Of a stretch of 64,000 nt of DNA, positions 48,164 through 57,911 are shown piece by piece (positions within the stretch are counted from its first letter, which is position 1; every line of letters starts with the position of its first letter). Made by a program: the position numbers and the translations under genes. Source of the stretch: Saprospiraceae bacterium (GTDB taxonomy: Bacteria; Bacteroidota; Bacteroidia; Chitinophagales; Saprospiraceae); NCBI GenBank assembly GCA_016711125.1, contig JADJTQ010000005.1, positions 372,001-436,000 of the forward strand, written 5' to 3'. A model generated the notes under the pieces. It searched no databases, was not told where the DNA came from, and saw only the letters and a program-made list of their open reading frames with translations.

Positions 48164-48761
48164 TTATGATACCTGCTTAAGCCATTGTAAGATGGCTTTC
48201 GTGGGTTCTCCGGAGGTTACCCAAATATCATGTGTTTCGCCTAAAGGCATAGTGATGAAATCACCCACACGCATTCTTATGGTGCGGGTAGAGCCACCTT
48301 CGCTGGTTATATGACATTCGCAAGTACCTTCCAGAATCAGGAAACTTTCAATTACTTTGTGGTGCACTTCCCGTTGCTACATAGTCCTTCGCCCAAACCA
48401 CAAACAGATCTCTTTTTGGATTGGATTCGAGAGGATACAAATGGACATTTTCGTAATGATCAGGGCTCTTGATTGATTCAACTGCTTCCCTCCATTCAAG
48501 CCAATTGGACGAATCATCCAGCAGTGGTAATTTGTCAAGTTTAAGAGTGCTGCAATTTTTCTTATCATGATTAAGTGAAGTCATCTTGGCCAGTATCTTT
48601 TCACGGAGTGAAGGGCTGGGCGGCAAAGCATGAACATTTGCAAAATGTAAAAGCGCTTCCTCTACCTGAGTTATATCTTCTGCGGTATTGATCGACTGAT
48701 CATTTTCAGTCAGCCAAGCTTGGATCTCTTCTCTCGATAAATCAAAATTCTTCTTCACCAT
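48164..48761 (-). pseudogene. ChrR-like cupin anti-sigma factor (one frameshift)
   Basis: ATG 48759-48761 opens an N-terminal helical part (DLSREEIQAWLTENDQSINT, VEEALLHFANVHALPPSPSL, REKILAKMTSL) of the kind found in Bacteroidota anti-sigma proteins without a membrane span. The frame ends at 48348 after WAKDYVATGSAP. A shift near 48365 gives REVHHKVIESFLILEGTCEC, then IRMRVGDFITMPLGETHDIW, a cupin with likely metal ligands in the paired His, the Glu and the later His. The full length is about 200 residues. It begins 1 bp after the sigma stop, so it should hold that sigma factor inactive until a signal reaches the cupin, as in ChrR (family knowledge). Confidence 0.75.
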
Positions 48762-48762
48762 T

Positions 48763-49314
48763 TTAAATTAATTCATAAAAAAGTCTCAATTCCTTTAATC
48801 CCTTCCTGGTTCGGGACTTTACCGTTCCAAGTGGAATGTCAAAGTGTTCAGTAATTTCCTGTTGGGTATACCCTTCGAAATACATCCATTCAATGATTGC
48901 CCTGCAGTCAGGTGTCAGTGATTCAACAAGTTGCCGTAGACCTAGCGAATCGACAGGAATTTGACCAGCGGTATTGCCTAACTGTTCATCTCCAATATTC
49001 TCCAGAGTCTGATTTTTACGTTTTTCGAAAAAGTATTTGGACCGTTTGAAATCTATGGCGGTATGTCGGGCAATATTAATGAGCCAAGTGGCTAGTTTTC
49101 CTTTTTCAGAGTTAAAGCTATCTACTTTTTGCCATACTTTCACGAAACAATCCTGAAGCAGGTTTTCGGCATCCTTTCGGTCATCGACTATCCTGACGAT
49201 AACGCCCAGGAGCAAGGCAGCATAACTATCGTATAAAATAGCAAAGGCATTTTCATCACCCGACTTCAACATCGGCATCAGTTGCTCTTCAGTAGCTATC
49301 CCAACGTATGCCAT
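48763..49314 (-). CDS. ECF RNA polymerase sigma factor (SigK-like)
   Basis: The start chosen is ATG 49312-49314 (MAYVGIATEEQLMPMLKSGD), since a frame start at 49332 would use TTG. Region 2 reads FAILYDSYAALLLGVIVRIV, DAENLLQDCFVKVWQKVDSF and GKLATWLINIARHTAIDFKR. Region 4 reads LTPDCRAIIEWMYFEGYTQQ, EITEHFDIPLGTVKSRTRKG and LKELRLF. The length of 183 residues is normal. It is translationally adjacent to the cupin anti-sigma gene. ECF factors paired with ChrR-like anti-sigmas answer singlet oxygen or related stress. The frame is intact. Confidence 0.9.
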   Translation of the reverse strand: MAYVGIATEEQLMPMLKSGDENAFAILYDSYAALLLGVIVRIVDDRKDAENLLQDCFVKVWQKVDSFNSEKGKLATWLINIARHTAIDFKRSKYFFEKRKNQTLENIGDEQLGNTAGQIPVDSLGLRQLVESLTPDCRAIIEWMYFEGYTQQEITEHFDIPLGTVKSRTRKGLKELRLFYELI

Positions 49315-49332
49315 TACCAAGGATATTTGCAA

Positions 49333-49684
49333 TTCTAGACCGGATTGATCGGCTTTAGCGTAAAATTATGTAAAATATTTCATTTGCCGTGATCCAAAAG
49401 TCAAATCACTCCGTATAATAGTTAACACCAATTGATCATCCGGAAGGCAACCTTTTTTTTACTTGTAATAAAATTTGATGCCATGTAAAAATGAAGCTCT
49501 TTTGTTCTCCTTGGCGACCAAAGCAACCGATAACCAATTCCTAATATGTAGCAAGTAGTCGCTTTCGGAGATATTGTAAAATCGAACCTAATATCACTAG
49601 CCCTAACAATGATAGTGTGTTTTTGTGGGCTCGAAAGACGATCGCAAATAATTCTTTTCTTGAAAACAGATAGAATCAAATATT
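49333..49684. other. Divergent intergenic region
   Basis: These 352 bases lie between the sigma operon and the small plus-strand gene. An 85-codon minus-strand frame exists but has no domain-like motif and lies directly upstream of the sigma gene, where the promoter is expected, so I do not call it. Confidence 0.4.
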
Positions 49685-49984
49685 ATGCGCACACTATTAA
49701 AAGTATGTATACCAGTTGAACGAGGTAATTCCGCAATAAGAGATGGTTCCCTCGGTAAAATCATTGAAAGGATAATGAGTAAAATACAGCCCGAAGGAAG
49801 TTACTTTACAACCTCAGAGGGTAAACGAACTGGCCTCTTTTTCTTTGACCTGAAGGACGTCACCCAAATTCCGGAGATTGTGGAACCTTTTTTTATGGAA
49901 CTGAAGGCCGAAGTGGATTTCCGTCCGGTTATGAATACTCAGAGCTTCAAAAAGGGTTTGGCCGCTGCCATGTCAAAAGCATGA
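49685..49984 (+). CDS. Conserved small protein of unknown function, 99 aa
   Basis: The sequence MRTLLKVCIPVERGNSAIRD, LGKIIERIMSKIQPEGSYFT and GKRTGLFFFDLKDVTQIPEI looks like a small ferredoxin-fold (dimeric alpha/beta barrel-like) protein, with a final PFFMELKAEVDFRPVMN strand. I recognise the pattern from uncharacterised bacterial proteins but cannot give a function. It precedes an NTF2-like gene on the same strand by about 115 bp. There is no signal peptide. Confidence 0.7.
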   Translation: MRTLLKVCIPVERGNSAIRDGSLGKIIERIMSKIQPEGSYFTTSEGKRTGLFFFDLKDVTQIPEIVEPFFMELKAEVDFRPVMNTQSFKKGLAAAMSKA

Positions 49985-50098
49985 TTTAACTGGGATCTTG
50001 ACATGAAATACAGTACAATCGAGGTAGAGGATGTTTGAAATACCTACGAATGTTAAGCTGAATATTTTGAATGAATTAACCAAAAATAAAATGAAAAG

Positions 50099-50518
50099 AT
50101 GAAAAATTCCAATGAAGAATTAACTCGTGAGGTGCATGATTGCTTCTCTAAGAACAATTTTGATAAGTGTGTCAAATTGGCCTCACCGAATGTGAAAGTA
50201 ACCGCACATGCATTCGGCATGACCTTTAATGGTCCAGAGGAATTTCGAGCCTTTATGCAAGGATTTAAGGAGGCTTTTCCAGACATGGTGGTTCACCATG
50301 ACAGCATCGTAAGCGAAGGTGGACGAGTGGCGGTTGAGTTTACAGCCAAAGGAACTCATACTGGTCCCCTAAAGACACCTGCAGGAGTCGTGCCTCCTTC
50401 AGGAAAAAAAGTTGAATTAAAGGTTGCCGAATTTTACCAATGGAACAATGGACGCTTCACTTCAATGAGTAATTATCAGGATGCGGCTTCGTTGATGCGA
50501 CAAATCGGTGCGATGTAA
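50099..50518 (+). CDS. SnoaL-like (NTF2-fold) protein
   Basis: A 139-residue protein. It has EVHDCFSKNNFDKCVKLASP with NVKVTAHAFGMTFNGPEEFR, AFMQGFKEAFPDMVVHHDSI, GGRVAVEFTAKGTHTGPLKT and LKVAEFYQWNNGRFTSMSNY. The YQ/FQ ending (MSNYQDAASLMRQIG) and central EFTAKGTHTG are typical of SnoaL-like polyketide-cyclase or ester-cyclase folds, which here are mostly of unknown function. It lies just upstream of mobile element B. The frame is intact. Confidence 0.85.
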   Translation: MKNSNEELTREVHDCFSKNNFDKCVKLASPNVKVTAHAFGMTFNGPEEFRAFMQGFKEAFPDMVVHHDSIVSEGGRVAVEFTAKGTHTGPLKTPAGVVPPSGKKVELKVAEFYQWNNGRFTSMSNYQDAASLMRQIGAM

Positions 50519-50734
50519 AATATTTTATCACTTTACTAACTGAGTGCTAAAGAAAGGATAGACTGCAGAGAAAGAAAAGAAACATCAAGCATCCGAGTTG
50601 CCTTAGGAATAGCCAAATTCATTCCGCCTGCCAAATGAGTTTGGTGGACAGGTGGTAGGATTAGTCTGGTCAGCAGGCCTGAGGAGTTAGAATCGGATCA
50701 ACGACTGTCCGAGGCCTCGAAAATATCTTATCTA

Positions 50735-51355
50735 ACTCAACTTTCTGTACCATTTTTTTGGAATATTTATATGAATATAAAATAGACCATAATCTATTGA
50801 TAAAGAATCAATTATAAGCCATACTTTATAGTGTTGCTCTGATAATAAATCTATATTATCTACAAAAAACCTTGGTTAAAAAATCTACTCTTGTTGGTCC
50901 AGAATTTACTTGGTGGGGGTGACACCGGCTTAGTATGCCTAGGTGGGGCCCCACACTCAAGTTGGAGCGTTGGATTTTATACAGCGGATTTAAGTAACAA
51001 GATCATTTTCATTCCCTAGTTTCTTATTGACGCAAATATTTGATTATCAAACGAATGTAGCCTTGCCTCCCGTCCGCTGCGGTTCACTCACTTAGAGATT
51101 CACTGAATCTCTATTCCGCCAAAGCGGAAATCGTTCGTTCCTCCAGCGGAGACTTGGGATGTGGGTCGCCGAGCATACAGTCTCCGTCCTCCGGAGGCTT
51201 CAGCCTCCAGGCGGAGAGACTCGGCCAAAGCCTATGGCGACGAGCCGACGGCAGTTTTGGCTCCACTTTTTGGCAGCAAAAAGTGGAAAAAAATTATTCT
51301 CTACGACCAGGCATAGGGGTATGAACATATAGGCAATGAGTGCCGAAACTTGAGT
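50735..51355. mobile_element. Non-autonomous transposable element (MITE-like), copy B, 621 bp
   Basis: Left end ACTCAACTTTCTGTACC, right end GTGCCGAAACTTGAGT, with a perfect direct 6-bp duplication TATCTA outside (50729-50734 and 51356-51361). It aligns with copy A over its whole length: the same AATCTATTGATAAAGAATCA block, the same internal CACACTCAAGTTGGAGCG, the AGAGATTCA/TGAATCTCT hairpin and the TCGGCCAAAGCCTATGGCGA block. It is longer because of an extra segment of about 65 bp around 51140-51205, itself rich in GAGACT/AGTCTC inverted pieces. It carries no transposase. Confidence 0.88.
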
Positions 51356-51402
51356 TATCTAAGATAAGTGAAATTCTTTTAGTAATCAAAATCTATAACG
51401 TC

Positions 51403-51885
51403 ATGAAAAATGTATATTTATTTACCTGTCTGATTATTGCATTGTATCTCGGACTTGGTGGCTGCACTCCAAAAATCGATATCGCAATGGAAAAAATTAA
51501 TGTTAAGAAAGTGGTGGATCAGTTTGCGCAATTTTGGGAGACTGAGGATATGGCATTATTATCTAAGATTATGGCACATGATTCAAACATGATTAATTTC
51601 GGATCAGATGCATCCGAAATTTTTACGGGGTGGGAGAACTTCAGAAAATCAGCGGAGAGCATGATGCCCGCTTTTGAGAACACCAAAATAAAGGTGAGAG
51701 ATCAGAATATTAGAGTCCATGCCTCCGGTCAAGTCGCCTGGTTTACGGAAATATGGGATTGGGACCTAATGTACGGCGGAGAACATGCAGTCATGAGCAA
51801 TCAAAGATTAAGCGGTGTATTGGAAAGAATAAATGGAAAATGGGTGCTGGTTCAATTTCATAATTCTGTTCCGGCAGGAGCGTAG
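51403..51885 (+). CDS. NTF2-like (SnoaL/DUF4440-type) lipoprotein
   Basis: The start chosen is ATG 51403 (MKNVYLFTCLIIALYLGLGG then C), a lipoprotein leader with a Cys at about residue 22; earlier in-frame codons lie in mobile element B. The mature part is an NTF2 fold: VKKVVDQFAQFWETEDMALL, ITM-like NMINFGSDASEIFTGWENFR and VAWFTEIWDWDLMYGGEHAV with SGVLERINGKWVLVQFHNS. Members are usually binding domains or small hydrolases. Element B ends 48 bp upstream, so it must supply or replace the promoter. The frame is intact. Confidence 0.85.
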   Translation: MKNVYLFTCLIIALYLGLGGCTPKIDIAMEKINVKKVVDQFAQFWETEDMALLSKIMAHDSNMINFGSDASEIFTGWENFRKSAESMMPAFENTKIKVRDQNIRVHASGQVAWFTEIWDWDLMYGGEHAVMSNQRLSGVLERINGKWVLVQFHNSVPAGA

Positions 51886-51981
51886 TCAGAGATTTAATTG
51901 TGACAGCATTTGGGACAAGTGCACCAGCAAGTATATAATAAATAGGGTATATTGCGCTTTGACATTGATGGACATTTCGGT

Positions 51982-52530
51982 ATGTTGGATAAGTATAAGA
52001 TTGGGGAAGAAGTAAAGCGTTGGCTGGATACCGTTGTTATTGGCTTAAATTTATGTCCATTTGCCAAACGTGAAGAGGTGCGAGGGCGGGTTCGGTATGC
52101 TGTCACAGAAGCGGATAATGAAGAGCAATTGCTGCTGGATCTGCATGCTGAACTAGAACTTGCTTTGCGAGATATTAAAATCGAAACAACCTTGTTGATT
52201 CATCCCAATGTTTTGCAGGAGTTTTATACTTATAATGATTTTCTGGTCCTAACTGATGCCCTTCTGGAGAAAATGGATCTGGTCGGAGTTTTTCAGGTTG
52301 CAAGTTTTCATCCGGATTATCAGTTTGCCGGCACACTACCGGATGATGTTGAAAACTATACCAATCGATCTCCTTACCCGATGCTTCATATCCTTCGGGA
52401 AGCGAGCCTCAGTCTGGCGATCGATAGTCATCCTGATATAAGCAACATCCCAGAACAAAATATGAGGCTTATGCGTGAGATAGGTCCGGAAAAAATGAAG
52501 ATTCTATTGCGAAATTGTTTCTTGAGCTGA
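51982..52530 (+). CDS. DUF1415 family protein
   Basis: The start chosen is ATG 51982 (MLDKYKIGEEVKRWLDTVVI); an upstream TTG at 51952 would add ten residues. The domain has VIGLNLCPFAKREEVRGRVR (conserved GLxLCPFA), YNDFLVLTDALLEKMDLVGV, FQVASFHPDYQFAGT and NRSPYPMLHILREASLS, all hallmarks of DUF1415. The invariant Cys and the FHPxYxF motif suggest catalysis or metal binding, but the function is unknown. The length of about 182 residues is normal. It is co-directional with the NTF2-like lipoprotein gene. Confidence 0.92.
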   Translation: MLDKYKIGEEVKRWLDTVVIGLNLCPFAKREEVRGRVRYAVTEADNEEQLLLDLHAELELALRDIKIETTLLIHPNVLQEFYTYNDFLVLTDALLEKMDLVGVFQVASFHPDYQFAGTLPDDVENYTNRSPYPMLHILREASLSLAIDSHPDISNIPEQNMRLMREIGPEKMKILLRNCFLS

Positions 52531-52567
52531 GGATCGGTAGCAGTTCTTAAAATAAGATTTATAGGAA

Positions 52568-53676
52568 TTACTTGACCAGAATTTGCTGAAAAACAATTCG
52601 CTCATAGGCAGACTGACTTCCAGCCTCAAATAGGCAACCAAATTTTTCCTGATCAATTCTTATCAAATCGGAATATGCTGCTGGGCCCTCATGTAAAAGC
52701 AAAGATTCAAGCCAGGTTATCCCATCATCTGTGCTCAATCGAAGAGTCATTTTTTCTCTTTTTCTTCAGAAGCCGGATTGCTGAATAATAGGAACTGACC
52801 GGTCGAAAGCAGGCTTGCCTGGCATATGGGTTCTATTAACGTCTTGTCATGCCGTTGTCCAGACCAGCTTAGGCCGCCATCATCACTTTTCATAATTTGA
52901 CGGGTCTTTTGACTCCGGTCATAATTGCGCATATTCATAATCAACTGTCCATTTGAAAGTTCGGCTACTTCGCATTCATTTACTTGATCTTTCATACTGG
53001 AGCCACCGAGTTTCCAATTACGACCTCCGTTGTCAGAATAGATGGCATGAGAGTAATATTTCATGGTGCCTGCTTCGATGTGATCACAACCGATGATCAT
53101 TCTTCCCACATTTGGTCCTGTCGTCAATTGTATGCCAGATCCGGGTCCAGTCGCATACCAGGTCCAATTTGGTGCTTTGACATCTTTGGTTATCTCTTTG
53201 GGTTTTGTCCAGGATTTACCCTGGTCTTTTGAACGTAATAGGAAAACTCTTCTCGTGTCGGTACTTCGCTGGTCAATGATTTGCGGCTCCCGGTCAGAAC
53301 CCAGATTCCAGGTGCTGAGTAAAAAAATATAACCATTTATTTCATTGACTACCGGAGCTGGGTTACCACAAGTATTTTCTTCGTCATTCCAAATCACTTT
53401 TAAATTGCTCCAGGTATTCCCCTGATCGGATGACCTTTTCATCACTAAATCAATGTCACCGGTGTCTGAGCAACCATTCTTTCTACCCTCCGCAAAAGCT
53501 AAAAGCTCTCGATTTTTTAATTGAATAATCGCTGGTATTCGAAAACAAGTGTAGCCATCCTGACCGGCAGTAAATACTGGCGTCGCTGGACCGGATATAT
53601 AAAGTCTTTCGATTTGGCTGATAGATCGGGAAGCCGTTACCAAGGTGAGAAACAAGGCAATTATAATCAGTTTCAT
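52568..53676 (-). pseudogene. Exo-alpha-sialidase (GH33, BNR-repeat), one frameshift
   Basis: A signal peptide (MKLIIIALFLTLVTASRSIS) is followed by the sialidase start YTCFRIPAIIQLKNRELLAF (FRIP with the first catalytic Arg) and AEGRKNGCSDTGDIDLVMKR. Asp boxes are SSDQGNTW, SKDQGKSW, SDNGGRNW and SDDGGLSW, with a last one STDDGITW in the next frame. NECEVAELSNGQLIMNMRN carries the probable Glu and a second Arg. The frame stops at 52747 after EEKEKK at a six-A run; one more A continues MTLRLSTDDGITWLES to the stop at 52568. Total about 369 residues. It should release terminal sialic acids from host or matrix glycans in the periplasm. Confidence 0.88.
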
Positions 53677-53760
53677 AGAAAATAGTTGAAGCCTGGTTTA
53701 TTGTCGAAGTGAAGCCAGCTTACAATAATAGGGATTTTTGAATGGTTAGAAGTATTGGGT

Positions 53761-53932
53761 GTTGGCGGGGACGCTAACCTCGGCAGGGAGGATATTGCTG
53801 CTTTATTTATTTGTGCCGATGTATTGCTGGCTGAGGAGCCGATAGAAGCGAAAAAAGCCGTTGTTTGAAAGGGGGCACTTCTGGGTATGCCACAACGACT
53901 TAAAACAGAATAGTTGTTGGCAGGGACGCTAA
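53761..53932. repeat. Pair of GTTGGC(G/A)GGGACGCTAA motifs, 155 bp apart
   Basis: Two direct copies of a 17-bp motif at 53761-53777 and 53916-53932 differ in one base. The sequence between them has no supported gene. The gap between the sialidase and pncA genes is about 267 bp, mostly taken up by this structure. The GC-rich motif resembles the extragenic repeats found scattered in Bacteroidota genomes, but only two copies are visible here. Confidence 0.55.
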
Positions 53933-53943
53933 AAAAGGCAAGG

Positions 53944-54549
53944 TCACGACCCTTTGGCAATCAGGACTACCCCCAAATCTTTTAGCTCTTTCTTAATATC
54001 ATCAAATCGAGCTATTGAAATAGCTTTGGTGGCTTCGACAAACAGTGAACATTTAAATCCTTCAGCCAATGCATCTTTGATCGAATAGTACACGCAATAA
54101 TCTGCAGCAAGTCCACAAAAATAGAGATGCTGGATCCGCAAGCCCTTTAGATAGCCAGTCAAGCCGGTTTGTTTCTTATGACCATTATCATAAAATCCGC
54201 TATAACTATCGATTTTAGGGTCCATTCCTTTCCGGAATATTGTCTGAATTTTATTTGTCTTTAATTCCTGATGAAATTCGGCTCCCCGATTTTGTTGGAT
54301 GCAGTGGTCCGGCCACAGCACCTGCTCCAGCCCATAAAGATCGATGATTTCAAAAGGTTTTTTACCGGAATAATTCGAAGCAAAGCTACCGTGATCACGA
54401 GGGTGCCAGTCCTGGGTTGCGATCACCAATTCGAATTGATTTTGAAGCTGATTTACTAGTGGAATAATATGATGTGCTCCAGGAACTTCGAGACTGCCCC
54501 CTTCGGTAAAATCATTTTGAATGTCAATAATAAGCAGAGCTTGACTCAT
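53944..54549 (-). CDS. pncA: Nicotinamidase
   Basis: A 201-residue cysteine hydrolase. The catalytic triad is Asp 9 in LLIIDIQNDFTEGGSL, Lys in IFRKGMDP and Cys in FCGLAADYCVYYS. The metal site is TQDWHPRDHGSFAS, with Asp and His residues as in PncA. It converts nicotinamide to nicotinate plus ammonia in NAD salvage and also acts on pyrazinamide in some species. Its start overlaps the end of pncB by 4 bp (ATGA), so the two are translationally coupled and act in sequence. The frame is intact. Confidence 0.95.
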   Translation of the reverse strand: MSQALLIIDIQNDFTEGGSLEVPGAHHIIPLVNQLQNQFELVIATQDWHPRDHGSFASNYSGKKPFEIIDLYGLEQVLWPDHCIQQNRGAEFHQELKTNKIQTIFRKGMDPKIDSYSGFYDNGHKKQTGLTGYLKGLRIQHLYFCGLAADYCVYYSIKDALAEGFKCSLFVEATKAISIARFDDIKKELKDLGVVLIAKGS

Positions 54550-55961
54550 ATCCGGTATTTTTCAATTAATTCATTTCGTTGATCCCTCAATCTGGTGCTA
54601 ATACCTACTTTATAAATATGCGGATTTTCAAAACGTTTGTATTCATCCGGTAACTTCTTTAATTGTGACTGAACATAGTTTGCGATTTCGGTTAAGTTTA
54701 TCTCGTTAACTATTTTTCGGCCATCTTGCATGACGAGATTTAATAGCGGAATTTGATCATGCCGGTCCACAGACATTGACTTATAGGGATCGAAGGGGTG
54801 ATGCATCATTTTGAATTCTTGATCATTGGCCAGCGATATTAAGTCCGCACCAGCCCAGGTGTGATCTTTATTAAGAAGTCGGTACACCCTTTTAATACCG
54901 GGCAAACTGGTTTTTGCGATATTCTCTGATAGTTTAATAGTGGGATTGTCACCATGAGCCGACATTTTGTAAACACCATCAAGAGCTCCATCGGGATGAC
55001 CGGTTACCAGATTGGTGCCAACTCCATAAATATCGATGGGTGCTTGTTGTTCCACCAGACTTTTAATGACCCATTCGTCTAACTGATTGGACGCAGCTAT
55101 TTTGACATAGGATAAGCCTGCTTGATCCAACATCTTTCGACTTTCTTTGGCAAGGTAGGCCAGGTCTCCGCTGTCAAGACGAATCGCCACTAAACGATGT
55201 CCTTTGGCAGCCAATTGATGACCAATTTTGATGGCATTTGGGACTCCACTTTTTAAGGTGTCATAGGTGTCAACTAACAAGACGCACTGATCTTTTTGGA
55301 TTAGAGCATAGGCGTCAAATGCGGATAACTCATCAGGCATGCTCTGGATAAAAGAATGAGCCATAGTGCCTGACACGGAAATTTGGAAGTCGCGCCCTGC
55401 AAGTACATGGCTGGTGGCATTGAACCCTCCAATGACGGCCGCTCTGCTTGCATAATAACTAGCTGGTCCCTGTGCTCTCCGTAGGCCAAAATCAATGAGT
55501 TTTTTATCCCCAGCCACCAAACGTAGCCTGCTGGCCTTGGTAGCTATCAGTGACTGAAAGTTGAGAATATTTAAAACCAGTGTCTCGATGATCTGAGCCT
55601 CGATGATATTTGCCTCAACAACTAAAGTGGGGCAGTTTGGAAATACCAATTCTCCTTCCCGGACAGAATGGATATTTCCCCTGAATTGGAATTGCTTTAA
55701 ATAAGTTATAAATTCCGGATTAAAACCAATCTCTTGAAAATAGGCTAAATCATCATCCGAAAAGGTAATGTTTTCCAGAATGTCCAGTAGCACACTCAAG
55801 CCTGCGGAAATAGCATATCCACCTTTGAAAGGTAGTTTTCGAAAAAAATAATCAAACACTGCGGATTCATTTTGTCGCCCCTGTAAGAAATAAACTTGGG
55901 CCATCGTCAATTGATAAAGATCAGTATAGGAGGCAGTGTAGTTAATAAACGAGGTCTTCAT
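54546..55961 (-). CDS. pncB: Nicotinate phosphoribosyltransferase
   Basis: A 471-residue protein. It has YTDLYQLTMAQVYFLQGRQN, FDYFFRKLPFKGGYAISAGL, LIDFGLRRAQGPASYYASRA and SGTMAHSFIQSMPDELSAFD, where the His is the site phosphorylated during catalysis. VRLDSGD-type AIRLDSGDLAYLAKESRKML and IDIYGVGTNLVTGHPDGALD complete the PRPP-binding pocket. It makes nicotinate mononucleotide from nicotinate and PRPP with ATP hydrolysis. The adjacent pncA supplies nicotinate. The frame is intact. Confidence 0.95.
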   Translation of the reverse strand: MKTSFINYTASYTDLYQLTMAQVYFLQGRQNESAVFDYFFRKLPFKGGYAISAGLSVLLDILENITFSDDDLAYFQEIGFNPEFITYLKQFQFRGNIHSVREGELVFPNCPTLVVEANIIEAQIIETLVLNILNFQSLIATKASRLRLVAGDKKLIDFGLRRAQGPASYYASRAAVIGGFNATSHVLAGRDFQISVSGTMAHSFIQSMPDELSAFDAYALIQKDQCVLLVDTYDTLKSGVPNAIKIGHQLAAKGHRLVAIRLDSGDLAYLAKESRKMLDQAGLSYVKIAASNQLDEWVIKSLVEQQAPIDIYGVGTNLVTGHPDGALDGVYKMSAHGDNPTIKLSENIAKTSLPGIKRVYRLLNKDHTWAGADLISLANDQEFKMMHHPFDPYKSMSVDRHDQIPLLNLVMQDGRKIVNEINLTEIANYVQSQLKKLPDEYKRFENPHIYKVGISTRLRDQRNELIEKYRI

Positions 55962-56842
55962 TGGACTTTCATTATGCTAAAAGGTCGATGTAGAGTTGAT
56001 CATTTTCATCATCAGAACAAATAAACTTAATCAATTTCAATGATTTTACTTCGAAATTTTCAACAATATGGGCCGCAATTTAGGCAGCCAGATCTTTAGG
56101 AAAATCATATACGCCAGGGGTGTACACCGTTACATGAACTATGGACAGATTGCTCGAAACCCATTCCTTCTCCAGCCTTCTTATAATATCTCACGGATTT
56201 GGTTTTCAATGATCCGGTTGGTACCAGCTATTCCACGGTTGTGGGAAAAGGAAAAGTGGATGATTTTTGGGATTTGAAGGGATGACGGAGCCCTCCCAAT
56301 CCAATAGGCAATAACCCATATTGCCTCTAGACCGGACGGAAGCCGAGCCAGACCCTCCGTTAAAGACGAAGGTAGCGAGCCGATATTTTGCCACTTCCGA
56401 CATCACCTTCGCAAGTAGGAAACTGACCGGATAGACACCACGGTGTAGCCTTCTTCAGTAATCAATGGATTCTTCTGGCATCTGTTTATGGGAAATTCTC
56501 ACCTTACCAAAGTTCCACCGCGTATACTTTCAAATACTTTGAGAGGGGTACCGACTGCATCGTGTCCTTAGCATAGATCTGTCCGCTCAGATTATTGATG
56601 GTCCATAGCAAAGACTTATAGTATCGGAACAACTATTGAATGCATGGTTTCATTGATTAATTTGACCTGTAATTTAGGATTGAATCTCGATGTGAACGGT
56701 TGATCAAAAGCCCAGAAGTACACTAACCCGCCGCTGCAATTTGGGCTGAAATCCAACGAGGAATACCAGACTTAAAAGAATCTTTGCTATTTTGATGCCA
56801 CTGTTAGGGGTAGATTTGTGTTTATTGCCAAAAAAGATTGAA
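55962..56842. other. 881-bp region with possible decayed coding sequence
   Basis: No intact gene lies here. On the minus strand, protein-like pieces can be read in different frames near 56740-56640 (GGLVYFWAFDQPFTSRFNPK) and 56600-56510 (SLLWTINNLSGQIYAKDTMQ, then KYLKVYAVELW). They may be the remains of a glycoside-hydrolase-like gene, but I cannot name it. Stops and shifts break the rest, and nothing readable was found from 55962 to 56300. Confidence 0.35.
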
Positions 56843-57911
56843 ATGAAATTCATTAAAAAAGCGGGAAAGACTTACTTTTTGTTTATCGGTTTTGGCAGGG
56901 TTTATTCCATAAATATTCACCAGATAAACGCACAAAACCATAGGCAAGATCACCGAAAGGTATCGATCATTGACTATCCGGATAAGAAGGAGGTCGAAAT
57001 AAAGTTTGGAAATCAACTTTTTTCGAAATACCTGTATTATGATAATATTGAGAAGCCCGTTCTTTATCCCATTTACACCAGCAGTGGTAGAATGGTAAGC
57101 CGTGGCTATCCATTGATGCCGGTTGCTGGTGAGCGAAAAGACCATCCACATCATCTGGGTTTGTGGTTTAACTATGGAGATGTAAATGGACTGGATTTTT
57201 TGGAATAATTCAAGCGCTATTCCAGCAGAAAAAGAGCACTACGGCGAAATAAGACATCAAAAGATCACCGAGATTCAAGTAAAAGGGGAGAAAGGTGCCT
57301 TGGAAATCGAGGCAAGTTGGAACAATTCAAAAGAAACTTTGTTGATTGAGAAAACGACGTTTGAGTTTTCTCAGTCAGGTCATACAATCATTGTCGATCG
57401 GTCTACGACTCTGACGGCACAACAGGATGTATTATTTAAAGACAACAAGGAAGGAATGATGGGAATGCGGGTTACTCGTGCCCTGGAGCTCCCAGCGGAT
57501 AAACCCGAAATCTTTACCGACGCACAGGGAAATCCTACAGAAGTCAAGGTGCTTAATAACGATGGCGTGACCGGTGACTACCTAAGTAGTATGGGAAAAA
57601 CCGGCAACGATGTATGGGGTACGAGGGGAGAATGGGTGCGACTCAACGGTCAAATTCAGGGAGAAGAAGTTGCTGTGGCCATTATTGATCATCCAAAGAA
57701 TCCAGGCTATCCCACCTTTTGGCATGCCCGAGGATATGGACTCTTTGCTGCAAATACACTTGGGCAAAATGCATTTGATAAAAAACAGCAACTTAATTTT
57801 AAGCTTCAAAAGGGGGAATCGGCCACCTTTCAGTATCGAATATTGGTACATGACAGCACTATTCTGACAGTCGATGATGTTGCCGGTTTTCGTGCCTCGT
57901 TTATTAAATGA
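56843..57911 (+). pseudogene. PmoA-like (DUF6807) exported protein, one frameshift
   Basis: From ATG 56843 a leader-like stretch (TYFLFIGFGRVYSINIHQIN) precedes the mature part. The family block PLMPVAGERKDHPHHLGLWF with NYGDVNGLDF is clear, and the frame then ends at 57208. Removing one T from the six-T run at about 57196-57201 gives DFWNNSSAIPAEKEHYGEIR and then VDRSTTLTAQQDVLFKDNKE, MMGMRVTRALELPADKPEIF, GEWVRLNGQIQGEEVAVAII and YPTFWHARGYGLFAANTLGQ to the stop. About 355 residues in all. PmoA-like proteins accompany sugar-degradation loci; their reaction is unknown. The stop overlaps the next ATG (ATGA), so the join is genuine. Confidence 0.85.

Noticed and set aside
49422..49679. 85-codon minus-strand frame upstream of the sigma gene
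   Set aside because: It has no motif and lies where the sigma operon promoter should be.
53673..53960. 95-codon minus-strand frame between sialidase and pncA
   Set aside because: It runs through the twin GC repeat motifs, has biased composition and no recognised domain. It overlaps the extragenic repeat.
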